From Trichobilharzia szidati (Eukaryota > Platyhelminthes > Trematoda > Strigeidida > Schistosomatidae), in the NCBI GenBank assembly GCA_944472155.2, contig OX235277.1, positions 36,900,804 through 36,964,803 of the forward strand: 64,000 nt of DNA, given 5' to 3'. The position numbers and the translations under genes were made by a program. Positions 21,915 through 34,470 of the stretch are shown here, piece after piece. Each line of letters begins with the position of its first letter. The first letter of the stretch is position 1. The notes under the pieces are model-generated. The model was not told where the DNA came from, did no database searches, and saw only the letters and a list, made by a program, of their open reading frames with translations.

Positions 21915-23290
21915 CAGACTCCACACTAGGCTAAGGCAGCAATAGTGGTTGGAACTTTTTCTTCTTTACACAGAGCACGGTGTGTTTCAGGCGAATTGCC
22001 ATAGCCTCTGCAGTTTGGATTATTCGGTACCCGTATGTTCTCGGGGATGGGATGATGGGAAGGAACTCTACAGTATGAACTTTTCGGCCACTTTGGATCA
22101 AGTGGTCTAATATGGAACTTCTGAGGATGGTTTTCACTACACCTTTATTTAACCACAGTGGTAGATGTTCGCAGTTGAATTGGTAAGTACAATAAGAGGT
22201 TACTAGTATAAGTACTTCATTTTTGATGAGGGGAATCACCATCGGTCATATAGAAAGTACGACTGGCAGTTTACCAATATTAAAAGTTCTTTGAATGGAT
22301 TTTCTTAACTTGTTAGCAATTATTCAACTGGGTGACTCACCCTTGAACAGCAGTCCAACATATAAAGGCGTCTAATTTACATATAGAAAATATCCCTTTT
22401 CTGCTTTCTTGGTTATGTGTTTCATGATGTGTCATATACGTTTCTAACTTCATCTTCAGTTACCTCCTCTGAGCATACGGCTCTAACCCTGTGGCTGAGG
22501 GTCTTTACTAAGTTTCCCTTGTACTGGAGAGGAACAAACCTATGGAAATGTGTATATTGTCCTGTTTATGTGCTTGTCTTATACAACCTTCTAGTTTTCT
22601 TGTAAGAAGGACATCTAGGAAAGCGGTTGCATTTTTGGATTCGCCTTCATATGTGAATCTGATAGCTGAATGTACTTCATTGAACTGAGTTATTATCACA
22701 TTCCTGTCCAAATCATTTTCAGAAAGAATGAAGGGATCATTCATATACCGGCAGTAGAATGAGAATTTTCCGATTTTCCACAGTATACCCAGTGTCCAAT
22801 AGATGATGCACAATTTTACTGTTTTATGCCTTTAAACCATTTAATCTCATGTCCTTTTGTATGTGTTCTGAAATGCGGAAAGTAACCCTTTCCACTGTTC
22901 TTCTAATGTATGTGCTTTGCCACGTATATGAAAAACGGTAGGCACAGTTGGAGACAACATAAGATGGAAGTTTCATTACTTTTAGTGGTCTCAAATAATT
23001 GATCGTTTGATTAACACATACATGCTTGGCAGCTGGACATATACCTTTCAAAGCAACGATTAGTCTTCACCTTATTCTACTAGCAATATCATCACTTTTG
23101 TCGATGAACTTCTGTGCGTCACCATCATCAAGCAGATATTTTTCTCTGATGGATAACTCTTCTTCGACTTTTTCTTCTGAATAAAAGCTGTTTTAAACTA
23201 TCAAATAATCTTCTTACGTATCCCTTTTTGTAATTTATAGGGTTGAAGCTTTTGATAATTTTGACAACACACATGAACGTATCCTGAAAT
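21915..23290 (-). mobile_element. PLE-A mosaic of two rearranged copies
   Basis: Three coding remnants lie on the minus strand in the wrong order for a single copy. The linker plus GIY-YIG start is at 23290-22824 (INYKKGYVRRLFDS, then TWQSTYIRRTVERVTFRISEH). RT motif C is at 22813-22508 (FYCRYMNDPFI, with YMDD changed to YMND, then FLDVLLTRK). The GIY-YIG C-terminal part is at 22242-21931 (SSILDHLIQSGRK, YGYRIIQTAEAMAIRL). At least two truncated copies are joined. All are non-functional. Confidence 0.8.
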
Positions 23291-23292
23291 TT

Positions 23293-24345
23293 TATTATTA
23301 TTATTCCCTCGGGTCCCGAGTGCAAAATAGGTCTTCAACAACACATCTCCACTTTGTTCTGTTTTCTGTTGTCCTCTTCAGCAAGGTCCACGATTGACCA
23401 AACTCTCTCATCTCTTCCTCACACGATCTCCTTCCTGTCACCCTAAAACGACCCACTCGTTGCTTCCCGTTAGGATTCCACTCGAGAACCTGGCGTGCAA
23501 TGTCATTCCACTTTCTCCTACATATTTGTTCAGTGATTGACTCCTGCTTGTTAGTTTGTTCCTAGACAGAGTTTTTTGTTACTAGTTCTTCCTGGCAATT
23601 CGACTTCCGGTATAGATCCAGAGAAGTTGACAGCTGTTGATGAAAGTCTCCAGTAGCCTGATGGAAATCCTGTTCGTGACACTCGCTGCAAGTTTCTGAC
23701 CCGTATAAAAGGATCGACTTGACACTGGTGTTGGAAATCCGAATCTTGTTCCTTATGCTGAATATAGAAGATTTACAATTTGGTTTCACATTGATGAAGG
23801 CGTATCTCGCCTTTCCGATTATAGATGGCTGGCTTTGACGTCTTCATCCATTCCATCTCTAATTGACACGATGCTTCCTAGATAAGTGAAGGTAGGAAGT
23901 AACCTCTTTCAAATCTCTCCCAGTGATGGTAATTGGTGCTGGTTGTTGTTGCTGATGCTGGTTGGTTATCTTCATCACCTCCGTCTTCTCCATGTTCACC
24001 TGCAGTCCTGTCTTCGCTGCCAGCCTCATCAGTCAGTTTGTTGGTTTTCGCTTGCCCATAATTCTTCGAGTTTGTATGAGTGACATTAAACATAAATCAT
24101 CCACACGTGTAATCCAGATCTTCTAGAGTCTTCTTTTCGATGGTCCAGCGTATTTTTGGCTCCTCACTCCCCACAGTCTGACGCATAATCCAGTGCACTG
24201 CAATAAAGAATATCATCGTGGAAGACATTAGGCAGCCAGCCTTGTCTTACTCCTGTATGCACTTCGAACGTTTCGCTGAGTTTTCCGTTGTGGATCATCT
24301 GACGCGTGGCGGACATTGTCATACAGCCAGCTGTTGAATGAAGTT
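23293..24345 (-). mobile_element. RTE-b LINE, 5'-truncated
   Basis: The AAT tail appears as ttattattatt at 23293. On the minus strand the copy runs from the 3' UTR back through the post-RT region (TAGEHGEDGGDEDNQPAS) and into RT motifs near 24240 (caggagtaagacaaggctgg). It ends near 24345 just upstream of RT motif B. Frames are broken. Confidence 0.8.
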
Positions 24346-24639
24346 GATAAATACTTGAGGAAGTGGTTTCCTATCATTTACTCCTTGTCACTGCTTAAAT
24401 AGTACGTTCAAATCACTCATTTGTAACAGTCTACAGGATAACTGGACAAGACTCTATGAAATTAACTTAGTGATATGTGGTTAAGGGCGGAAAAAATTGA
24501 GAATTTGAACGGTTTCCGAGAGGCTGACTTATTACCCTGATTTTCTTTTAAAATGTTAGTCCAAGTATATTACTTTTCCTACTAGACAGAAACTAAGCAC
24601 GATCACTAGGTTAACGACACAGTAAATAGCGCAGTGTCA

Positions 24640-25540
24640 TGGCATAAACGATATTACTATTAAGAACACAATATTCAGCGAAGAGACTCTTTTCAACGAA
24701 TTTATTATCAAGCTGTACAATCGTATATATATGGTTTTTTTCAGAAATTATATCCGGTGAGGGAATTAGGTCAAAGGTGTGAATACATGAAATGATAATC
24801 GTATGAAATGCAATTAAAATATTTGTGATTATAATCATAGTTTAATGTCAAGTGGCAAAATAATTAATTTCGTATATAAAATAATACATAAGTTGTAAAG
24901 ATTTTGGAAAGGGGTACATAATTATAAGACTAGTAGATGAATATGAAATGTTACATAACATGGTGTGAAATTTGATACGATAGAATTCAATATTGTAAAA
25001 ATTAGAATATAAAAGTTAATAATTTTTGGTTCAAAATGTCAATTGGGTCAAGTGGAAAAGATTCAGGGTGAGAATATTAATAATAATAATATTAATAGTA
25101 ACTGTAGTAATAAAGGAAGAGTACATAGAATGACTTGTGCGTCAGTGGCACAGTGGTTAGGACTCTCGCGGACCATGCACATGGCCTGGGGTTCGATCCC
25201 CGGCCGACGCACTCCTTTACCTCGCTAAACCAGAAATAAAGCTGGTAAAGAGGAAAGGTTTGGCATGAGGCTAGCAACCCCATCCTGTAAAAATAAACAC
25301 TGCTACAGAAACTTCAAGCCACTGGCTTGAAGCCCTATGTTCCACTGGGAACGTGAAGGAATAAAAAAACAGCATAGAATGACTAAATGAACAAAATAAA
25401 TAAATGTCTATCCCTCTACGGCCAAGGCAGAAGTAGGGATTGTACATACTTCTTTTGTACACAAAGGTCTGGCTTAAAGTCATGAATTGCCAAGGCCTCA
25501 GCTGTCTTTAGAAGTCTGTTACGAAGATATTATTATTGCA
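24640..25540 (-). mobile_element. PLE-A 3' part with inserted SINE
   Basis: The C-terminal coding remnant (reverse of 25440-25540: tctttagaagtctg, then ttgtacacaaaggtc) is followed on the minus strand by a 3' UTR and the terminal motif (reverse of attcagcgaagagactc at 24669). SINE-T1 at 25136-25372 splits it. Confidence 0.75.
25136..25372 (+). mobile_element. SINE-T1, best copy, 12-bp duplication
   Basis: The head (25137-25212) keeps a perfect 7-bp acceptor-like stem (GTGCGTC with GACGCAC), an A box gtggcacagtggttagg and a T arm with ggttcgatcc. The body follows, then the RTE-like 3' end agccctatgttccactggga and a short A run. Target duplication catagaatgact lies at 25124-25135 and 25373-25384. 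The head is a pol III promoter, not a working tRNA gene. Confidence 0.93.
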
Positions 25541-25779
25541 GAAAAGGATACCAGTTAATTATAACAGTTGTAATAATCGCTTCATTCCAAACAATAGTAA
25601 TAATTATATAGAATGGAATTTTAAGCGTTTGTACATATCGCAAGAATTTATCTCCTTTTATTAATATATAATTACGTAAAATAGTAAAAAAAATAAAACC
25701 ACAAAACATGAGAGTTGATAGAAGAGGAATATTTGTAATAATAATAATAGTAATTATGGTCATAATTTACTTTTTCGAG

Positions 25780-26260
25780 TTTGACCAGGGACTGATATCA
25801 GTTAGAGAACCATTGGAAACCAGGGAGTACTGGACAGCTGATTCGTGCTGGTTTCATCAAACTCAAAGAAACAAATCTAATCCTTACAAAGCAACTCTTG
25901 AAAATTATTCTGATACTCGCTAGTGATTTGCTACAGGACGGAGCTGCCTGCAGTTGTAGTGAGAAGTCGTGGCCAGTGGAATACAGCAGGTCATGGGATG
26001 TGACGGCAAATACTCACAGATGACATTCGTTGGTGGTCGTGTTGAAGTCACGAATTGGTCGAAGTTAGAATTCATAGGCCAATGAGTCGAGTCCCAGTCG
26101 CAGAATGGTCTACGAGCTTGCCTTGTAACTGGAAAGTCCTGCGTTCAAAACTCAGTGGGTGCGTACTGCCGATGAGTCCCAAACTAGGATGAAACAGCAG
26201 CTGTCCAGTACTCATTGGTTTTCAGTGATTCTTTAACTTGAAAAGCAAATCAAATCCCTA
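25780..26260. mobile_element. HH-1 foldback element with near-intact hammerhead
   Basis: The left end (ctgatatcagttagagaacc, accagggagtactggacagctg) is the inverse of the right end (agctgtccagtactcattgg, ttcagtgattctttaac). In the plus-oriented right half are a tRNA-like head (cgcagaatggtctacgag; gcgttcaaaactc) and the hammerhead at 26163-26211. The interior (25880-26080) matches the element at 47211-47695. Confidence 0.8.
26163..26211 (+). ncRNA. HH-1 hammerhead ribozyme, one core change
   Basis: All three stems can be drawn. Stem I: GTACTG (26163-26168) with CAGTAC (26106+100, i.e. 26206-26211), six pairs. Stem II: GTCC (26176-26179) with GGAT (26187-26190), including one G-T wobble, loop CAAACTA. 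Stem III: CAG/CTG around GAAA-CAGCAGCTG-TC, closed by A-T. The GAAA box (26191-26194) and the TC cleavage site (26204-26205) are present. The first box reads CCGATGA instead of CTGATGA; this U-to-C change should weaken cleavage. It is a type I hammerhead by topology. Confidence 0.75.
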
Positions 26261-26389
26261 CAAATCCACTCATGAAACTTATAATTTACTGCTAATTCAT
26301 AGATTAAAAGGTAGGCTTATAAGATATTTTTTGATATACGTCTCTTCACAAATGATCCCTGCTAAATATGGTATGGTTAAAATTTTATA

Positions 26390-28650
26390 TTTAGCTGTTT
26401 GAGTTTAAGTTGTTATGGAATTTCTTCAGGGTTTCACCCCTGGATAAATACAAGGAAAATGTTGAGAATAAAGTAGAAGTTCGGTATCAAACACGATAAG
26501 TTTAGCTAACTGCTTGCAAGGAACAAAATGCCTCTCAATATTGTTGTCAGTTAGTCGGGTCAAAGGAACACCGATAACCGGGCTTACAGCCTTCGATATT
26601 CTAAGTAATGTGACATGGAATTTCTTAAGGGTCATAGGAAATAATAAAGGGGGACGGTAATCATAAAGAATGGATAGAATGCATTAATTAATAAGTTGCA
26701 GAAGAATAGGTTGATTTATACCAGGAAGTTTCAACTTCCTTGTGGAATAATTTAAAATTAGAAATATTCTTAGCAATCTACAAGATATGAGATGACCAGC
26801 AGAGATTCGAAAAGAAACGGATGCCAAGATAGAAGATATTCGACTTAATCCTTGTCGCATTATCGTCAGTATTATAGGGATCATGAGACTGAATCAGTTT
26901 ACGCAGGCGCTGCTTGCTGACATCTAAAACTAAAATCACCAGGAAGATATTTAGATGGATTTTGCTTAAGACGGTTTGAGTAAGATCACTGTTCAACCTC
27001 AGATTAAAAACTGTTCATTTCCAAACAATCCAATGCAGAAATAACTGAGACAGAAATGGTTAGATCATGTAAAAAGAAGGAAAGAAGAAATGTAGAAAGT
27101 TCAGCACTGCTGTGAGACACACTAGACTCCGTAAACAAAGAAGTGGGGTGCTTCTCGTTTAAAACGATATGTTGTTTGCCACCTGAAAAATACGAGGAAA
27201 ACCACATTATAGCTCAGGACTCAGTGCGTACCAAACGCAGCCTGATTAGTAAAAGTGTCCTGAGAATAGTGTGAAAAGCAACAGCACAGTTTAAAAAGGC
27301 AGGTCCAACCGAATTCGCACCTGTCTCCTGACTGGAAACAACATTATGACTCAGTTTTCTGGCAGCGTCTTTAGTTGTTTGATTGCATTTATAAGCAAAC
27401 TGAGTGTTTAACAGCAGGCATCAGAAGTTTCTGCATAGTTTTTAAAAAAGCAGACATGATAAAGATTTGCCTAAACTTTAAACCTGATCCAGAAGATCAT
27501 TTCAGCATAGATACAGCCTTCATTTCTCCCCAAGCAACGTGTACTTTATCCCCATCAAATGATGTATTAAAGATTTGTGTAAGTGGAAAACGTAAAGCAT
27601 CTGCACACTTTTGAAACAAAATGTTTGGTACACCAATATGACCTAACCCTTGTAAAGATTTGAGACATGGTAATATATCTTTTTATTAAAACCTGGAAAA
27701 AGATCATTTACGTGACCAGAAATATCACGTACAATCATATTAGCTTGTTGCCTTAGAAAAGAACGATTTAAGGCGTTCACATCTAAATAAAAATCATTAA
27801 ATGATATGTGTTTTTGCTTGTAAGTTGATTGAAAGTTTCCAGATGCTGGAAGCATTTTTGTATGATAAAAAATTTTCATTATATATTTTATTGAGTCTTT
27901 GTGTTCAGAATTTTATCAGCCAGTTAAGCCTGCCAGCACCAGCAATATTATGTGAATTATGGGAATTCTCTTTTTCTCTTCTAAGATTGTTTTGTCGTGG
28001 AGAGGAGATATCATCTAATCTCTTGAACAGTATTTCAGGAGGACAGCAAATGTTCCAGAAGAACTTGAGAGAGCAAGTGATACTTGAGACAGTAACGTCA
28101 AACATTTCATCAAAGAATAGGTTCTAGTTAGTATCAAGCAACATGCATCTTAGTGGATGAGTATTGTCGACTGAATGGAATTTTTCTTGAATTTTCTTTG
28201 TCAGGTGAACAAAACGCTCTTTGTGTGACTCGGTAAGACATGAATAATGAAATGGTCAGGATTTGGCAAAGAAGCTCTCCTATGGGCCTCATATATATAT
28301 CAAGATCATTTATGAAAACCAAGTCTAGGGTTTTGTCTAGACGAATATTAATCTTGACAAGGTTCTCATGACTGACTGACGTAGGAAAGCTGTGGTTGCA
28401 TGAATCGAAATCCCCACAGACTACAGACCAGTAACTTCCGAAGAAAGGACCAGTAAATTCAGTAAATTTGTATGCAAAGGTAAATAAATCAGGGGAACTT
28501 CAATCTGAAGTCATATACACATTTGTTATGTACATGTAGGAATACATCCTTAAATGCTTTGGATTACACCGAACAGCGATAGAGTCTATATTGTTATGAG
28601 ATTAAATAAAAACATACATTATTAGACAAACACCAGCTGGCTACCTATCC
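26390..28650 (-). mobile_element. CR1-clade LINE, endonuclease and RT remnants
   Basis: The minus strand runs from an APE-type endonuclease end (VCGDFDSCNHSFP near 28420, then KTLDLVFINDLDIYMRPIGE at 28340-28270, the typical LDLVFTND segment) through a decayed RT (WFSSYFSGGKQHIVLNEKHP at 27207-27140) to the post-RT part (SNIFYLGIRFFSNLCWSSHI at 26840-26784) and a C-terminal end near 26600-26430 (RISKAVSPVIGVPLTRLTDN). Frames shift many times. It is the longest LINE remnant in the window. Confidence 0.75.
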
Positions 28651-29955
28651 ATCATGCTTCTTATTCAAACTGTGTCCATCTTCAAATGACCGAAAATACC
28701 CGTGCACTGAAAGCCATTTCGATTCATCTAAAACAACTGAAGCCCTATGCAAAAAAAGCAGGTCCTGCTTCAGCTCCTACCCTGACCTACTGTGGAACGC
28801 GTAAATTCGTTAGTTGCCTTCACTTAGACAATTCAAAGATAAATACATGGCCAAGTTAAACTAATGACTATTTTAAAGAAGAATTTTCGAAAATTCACCA
28901 GGAACTGTCGTTGATGAAGCTCAGTAGCTTTTGTGCTAAGATAACTAGTAAAATTGAACTACTAAGTAGTCAGAAGAGGAAAATAATAGTGTGCTATACA
29001 TGAACTAAGCGACCAAACTATGTGCTCCCAGTGGATCATTGCAACATACATATTACAGGATTGTTGTGAAGTAACTCAAAATAGTCCGACTATACTGGCT
29101 AGTTTTCATAGATATTTTAGAGGAAATCTCTTTGGTAATGCGTTCCAACATACAGGTAATACTTCATATGACGTCTATGGTTCCCGTTACCAAACAGCTG
29201 GTTTCTAATTAGCGACTTTTACTTCTTGTCTTAACTCCATCTCAGACATGATATGCATAGTACCTTTTAGTTTGCAGCTGAAACCTGTTGGATGGATGCG
29301 CCTACGCCCTAATTTGTACTGAATATTTGTCCCCAACTTGAATAAATACTGCTACGGAATGAAGGATAACTGTGTTGTGTCAGAAGTCTACCGATGTAAC
29401 AGTCCTAAGTGTGTGTAATCTGAAGGGATATATGATTCAGCAGTCCCAGGTATCAATAAAAGCTGAAATTACTAAGCAAAGTGTTTTCAAATTAATTTTG
29501 ATAGTTTTCAGTCATGGAAAACACATTCAAGTAGCAGCTGACATTGCTATAGTCATTGCTTGCATCAGACTTTCTTTGGCTTGATTGAACTTTTGAAATC
29601 AGTGTGAAGTTTGTCTTGATAGTGGATGGTTGCATGCTTGATGGTCACTGACAGCAGGGAGAATGTAAATTTTCAAAGAATGTTATTCTGTCTTAGAGAT
29701 TTGAATGCCCATCCACCAATACTGTCATTAATTTGTTCGAGCTGAGATTGAACTTCTGTAGGATTGTTTTAAATATATTAATTGACCGGTGAAAGATTAA
29801 CAAAAATAATGAGAGCTGATTGTCAATGCTCACTGACTTCTTCAAAATCACACAAAGAATTCATAAAATGTTTTCACTGATTGAGGATGCTCATTAAAAA
29901 TTAAAAAGACCGATTAATGATGAAAAATATTCTTTTTCATAAATAATATGACCAT
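28651..29955. other. unassigned, possibly the 5' part of the CR1 remnant
   Basis: The position fits the N-terminal half of the minus-strand CR1 LINE, but I could not align any motif with confidence. Open frames at 29020-29208 and 29372-29584 (plus) look like chance frames. Confidence 0.35.
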
Positions 29956-29959
29956 AATA

Positions 29960-30735
29960 ACTAGGTGAAAATAGAAAAGGTGGAGGTGATGAAGATAGCC
30001 AAACAACAGAAACAACCAGCACAAATCAACACCAGTGGGAGAGATTTGGAAGAGGTCACTTCATTCACCTATCTAGACAAGAAGCATGGTTTCAACCACA
30101 GGCAGTCAACATGGATGAAGATGCCACAGTCAGTCAGTCAGTCAGAATCGGAAAGGCTAGATATGCTTTCATGGGTCTGAAACCAGTTTGGAAATCTTCT
30201 GCACTCCACCTCAGTATAAACAACAAGATTTTGATTCTTTTCACTGCAATTGTGACGTCAGTGAGTGGGTTCTTCAATGCTAGTCAGAAACGTGCACTGC
30301 ATGTCACGAAAAGGTTTTCCAGACCTTCATCAACAGCTGTTTTCTCTCTATGCTGAAGTTCAAATGGTCGGGAATGAATAGCAACAAGAAACTCTGGCTG
30401 GTAACAAACCAACAAAGCAAGAGCCGATTGCTCAACAAATATGTGGGAGAAAATGGAGATGCATTGTTCGGGCATACTTTGAGAAGACTGTCTAATAACA
30501 TCGCCAATAATGCAGGCTATCTGTGGGAAGCGACGAGTGGGTCACACAGCACGAACGTGACACGGAGGAAATCGTGTGGCGAGAAGTAGATGAGAGATTC
30601 TGGGTAGTTGCGAACTCAGTTGAATAGGACAGTGGAAAATAGAACGGAGTGGAGATGTGTTGTTAAAGCCCTATGTACCACTCGGAACTCAAAGTAGTAA
30701 TAATGATAATAAATAAATAAATAAATAAATATTCT
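29960..30735 (+). mobile_element. RTE-b LINE, 3' part
   Basis: It reads EVMKIAKQQKQPAQINTSGRDLEEVTSFTYL, the post-RT block of RTE-b, then the KLWLVTNQQSKSRLLNKYVGENGDALFGHTLRR segment in two frames, and ends gccctatgtaccactcgg with AAT and (AAAT)n repeats at 30690-30735. 5'-truncated downstream of RT motif C. Confidence 0.85.
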
Positions 30736-31560
30736 TAGTAACAACACTGATGATGTTTTAAATTATAGTGAGTCAGTAGTTTCAAAAGATGACTACATTT
30801 CAAAAGCATCAGTAAGCGATAATATACATTAATGTAGCACCAAACTAAATATCGGATAAATTAAGGAGAGTAATATAGGAGTTGTGAATATATAGGTTTC
30901 ACGACAACAGTGCCTACGACTCTTTCTTTGGCACACAGAGCTAGAGCGAATTGTGACTAACCTGGGTACTTTATCTTTCAATTTTGGGAATCATAACCTG
31001 TTGAGAGGAAAATATGAACTGCAGGTAAGCGGCATTAAACGTTCCTGGAGTCGGTTTTGAATGCTATCATATATCTTGCTACGTTGATGTAAAGGAAGAT
31101 GCACAGAAATGCATATATTGAATTAGTCAGTCCTAGTGCGGGTTTTAGGCAAACATAGAAAAGGCAGAAGAGAAGAGGATATCTGATCAACAATAATAAG
31201 TAATAATCACCATCAGTGGAATGAATCTAAATGAGAGTCAACTTTTTTACTTATCCTGATGGCTTCATTTCGACTACAAGCGGCACAGTTACCAATGTCA
31301 TAGCCAGCCGGAACTACATTGAGAGATCAAGACAGGCGTTTATTGTTCTACAATCGATGTGAAAATCTACAACGCTCATCACAAGTAATAAGATCCGAAA
31401 TTTTAATATTATCGTCAAATCACCGGTTCTATTATATTTATAAAACCTCAGGAGTTCAAGCCATAAGTAAAATAGAATATTGAAAAACTAAAACATGAAA
31501 TAAACAAGAAAAACTCTCTAATAAGGTTATTATAAATTCAAGGTTAAAAAAGAAGCTTGT
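30736..31560. other. unassigned AT-rich stretch
   Basis: No gene or repeat family recognised. Confidence 0.4.
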
Positions 31561-31865
31561 GCATTCTAACAATAGTCAGGAGACTTGGCTAGTGCATCAC
31601 CGAAAGCATTTCTAACAGGCAGGAGGTCTTCTTCAGCATCTGTCACCTACCCTGAATAAATAACAAAGAACTCTGCCGGGCAGCTAAACAGCCAGCAACC
31701 CATTACCCCAAAAAATCGTGGGAAAAATGGTGATGGATTGGATATATGCTGATGAGACATTTAAGTAGCATCACACCGCAGGCTGGTCATTAAATGGAAC
31801 CAAAATAATACGGAACTGGTTAGGCATCCTAGCGTCACATAGAAAAGATCATGTGAAGTGTAAAT
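31560..31865 (+). mobile_element. RTE-b fragment, strongly decayed
   Basis: Blocks such as aagcatttctaacaggc, gtgggaaaaatggtgatgg and gaagat/aaatggaacc match 43430-43760 in order. It lacks the AAT tail. Confidence 0.55.
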
Positions 31866-32059
31866 GATAGCTGAATACGAAGACACAAAACTGAGTGAAA
31901 TGGGGATCTTCCCCTCAAGCCTTTTGTTCAACTTGGAGTGTAAGGATTATGTAATAGTAGTACTGCTAAGAACTTTCAGAGTATTCCAAAATTTTTCCAA
32001 AGCGGCTATGAATACAAAGCTTTCCACTAATCTGAGGGTAGAGATAATCACCTGCGACC

Positions 32060-32930
32060 TGGTTCGGTCGGTCGGTCGCTCGGTTTTCGACATAGAACTT
32101 TGCACATATGTGCGGCAGTTCAAGTCGCCACACTCCATGTAGCGCACAAAGCAAGAGAAGAAAGTAGAAGAAATTCATAATATAGACAGTAAACAGAGGT
32201 GTGAGACAAAGGAATAGTAATAACGAAGAACAAAACAGTTTCACTGGAAATCATAAGTCACAAGGAGTGGATTCATCTGCGCCACTGAGAACGATTTTGA
32301 GCCATGTCACCAATTGTTTCCAACCATTGGTTTTTACCATCTCGAGGACCCCAACCAGGAAGTCTACATCTTCCTACGTGGCTTAGACTAACTGTTGTGG
32401 ATTTCATTGACTGGTGCCATGTTTTCGTTTGACCACCAATCACTAGCTCTTTTCCAGCCTAGCCCTATATCAGCTAACATAGCCCATTGTCGAGGAAGGC
32501 GATGACTAGACATGCATAACACATGTCCTAACCATCTCAGTCGATGTAATTTCACAGTCTCGTCGACTGATTTCCCCTCCTTACCTAGCACTCGACGCCT
32601 AACCTGAATATTGCTCACCTTATTATACCATTTCACGCGGGAGATAGGACGCAGACACCTATGATCGAAGACAGCTAATCTTTTCATGTCTTCTGCTCTC
32701 AATGGCCAGGTCTCACAGCCATAAAGGAGGACGGAGCGGACTGTTGAGCAGTACACACGCCCTTTGGTCGATAGTCGGATGTCACGTCTACCCCAGAGAC
32801 GGCGTAAACTGGCATATGCGAACCTAGCCCCCTGTATTCGTGCTGAGATTTCGTCAGAGATCAACCCGTTGGGACTGATGGTACTTCACAAGTAAGTGAA
32901 GTGGTCAACGTGCTCTACCACTTAGTTATT
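32060..32930 (-). mobile_element. LINE-D C-terminus and 3' end, best copy
   Basis: An open minus frame at 32864-32388 (158 aa) reads [23 protein letters not shown], then [54 protein letters not shown] and ends just past [10 protein letters not shown]. The RLRWLGHV signature is common in the C-terminal region of several LINE clades; I cannot fix the clade. The 3' UTR runs to a tail of ggtc repeats (ggttcggtcggtcggtcgctcgg) near 32060. The RT core is absent by truncation. Confidence 0.8.
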
Positions 32931-33004
32931 CTACAAATGACTTAAACCGATAGAATTTAAAAATCATGAATCGATCATAGACGCTGAATTCCCTAGAAGT
33001 GAAT

Positions 33005-33425
33005 GACGAATGTTACGAGCTCATATCGGTTGGAGAATCATTGGAAACCATGAAGAGATGGACAGCTGTTTTACCCTAGTTAACGAATCTTCAAGAGGAC
33101 ACACTTATGACTCTGGCATGGACAAAAGGCACAACCTCCAAGTTACAAGACAAGATGAGTTAACTAACCATTCAACTACTTTGCTGCATTCCAGTGTCCC
33201 ACAAATTTTCACTTGTGTCTATTCACAGTATATTGTCACCATTATCCAACGCCACCAATCCACACACCTGACATACAGGAAATCTGTACTCACCTTGGAC
33301 CTGAAAATACCTGGCCTCGATTCCTGGAGGCTTTATTGTTTTCGAACTGCTGAGTGGAATAACACATTTACCAAGAACCCACTAGTTTTCAGTGGTTCTT
33401 TGATTCATTTTAATTCCTGATGGAA
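33005..33425. mobile_element. HH-1 foldback element, decayed
   Basis: The left end (gagctcatatcggttggagaatc, gatggacagctg) and the right end (agttttcagtggttctttgattc) are inverted copies of the family 3' end. The interior has lost the tRNA-like head and hammerhead. A 136-codon frame runs through it by chance. Confidence 0.55.
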
Positions 33426-33999
33426 ACAGGAAACCGTATATGAAACTATCATGAAAGCCATACAGACAGCCATACTCTCAGACAGAACAGACATAAACTT
33501 CTACATGATTACAAATATGCCTTAGTGTTGTTATTCACACAATGCCATTAGAGAGAGAGAGAAATAAATAAAGAAAGAGAAAATCACAGCACGTGATACT
33601 CGTTAAGTCGAGTTATGATGCAATTCGCCTACATCTATCTGATTTATCTCTTATCAAACACTTCTATCTGCTACACGAGAAGAAGGGGAAGAGGAAGAAG
33701 AATAAAAGCCATAAAATTTCAATTTTAACTTCGACCAGATGTTTTATGATTTCACATAATGATAAGAAGAAAACCTTTTTTTACTGATATTTAACTAATA
33801 GCATACTCCTCTACTTTATGTGTACATATAAATAAGGCTAGTAGTCTTTTTTGTTTCTCCGAGGAGATAAGCCATCAATAAATTAACATGATGCCTTTAA
33901 AAGTCATCGATTCAGGAGTACTGACCAGTATTTTTTTGTATCATTCACTAACACCTAATATTCTGGGAGCAAAACATGATTTCGTCGCCCACGTCTATC
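33426..33999. other. unassigned stretch
   Basis: It contains purine-rich runs (agagagagagag near 33550, gaagaagaggaagaag-like near 33680). No gene recognised. Confidence 0.4.
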
Positions 34000-34470
34000 C
34001 TTCTATGCATCTACTCTTTCACTTACTCCTGTGGAGCTCATTACACCTGACGTTGTAAGCGCGTTCTCCGGAAATGCGTAGATAAGAAAGGTGAACGTAG
34101 GATGACGAAGTCTCCTATCCATGAATATCTTTGTGAATCCGTTTACTCACCCCAACACGATTTATTCTTTAGAGTTATCTACAAGGTTAAGGATTTATCT
34201 TTGTACAACTTATGAGTAGCTGAAGCACCAGCTGTGTATGGAAGAAAACCTTGACTGTGTATTCAAAGCACGCTCGGAAACACTATTGAGCCCAGGTAGC
34301 AAGAGGAAAACCTCTGTCTGTAGCTTGGCAACAGAACATCTGGTGAACTCAGGACATTCAGATGCACTTGAAAAATTCCTCAAAGTTTTTCACAAGACCC
34401 GATCAAATGTCTCAAATGCAGTCAGATCAAAACATCTGAGTATGGATGAAGCATTAACCATCTGAAAATT
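34000..34470 (+). mobile_element. two PLE GIY-YIG fragments in direct order
   Basis: The first fragment (34020-34270) reads CSCGAHYT near the GIY-YIG core, then FRVIYKVKDLSLYN and PAVYGRKP. The second (34260-34463) repeats the middle of the domain: SVCSLATEHLVNSGHSDALEKFLKVFHKTRSN. Repeating the same domain region shows that two copies are joined. Confidence 0.65.

Noticed and set aside
25137..25212. possible tRNA gene
   Set aside because: It has a 7-bp acceptor-like stem and a T arm, but the same head recurs in many diverged copies each followed by a SINE body, with target duplications. It is a SINE promoter head, not a tRNA gene.
33010..33420. 136-codon plus-strand open frame
   Set aside because: It runs through an HH-1 foldback element and has no protein motif; its ends lie in the inverted repeats.
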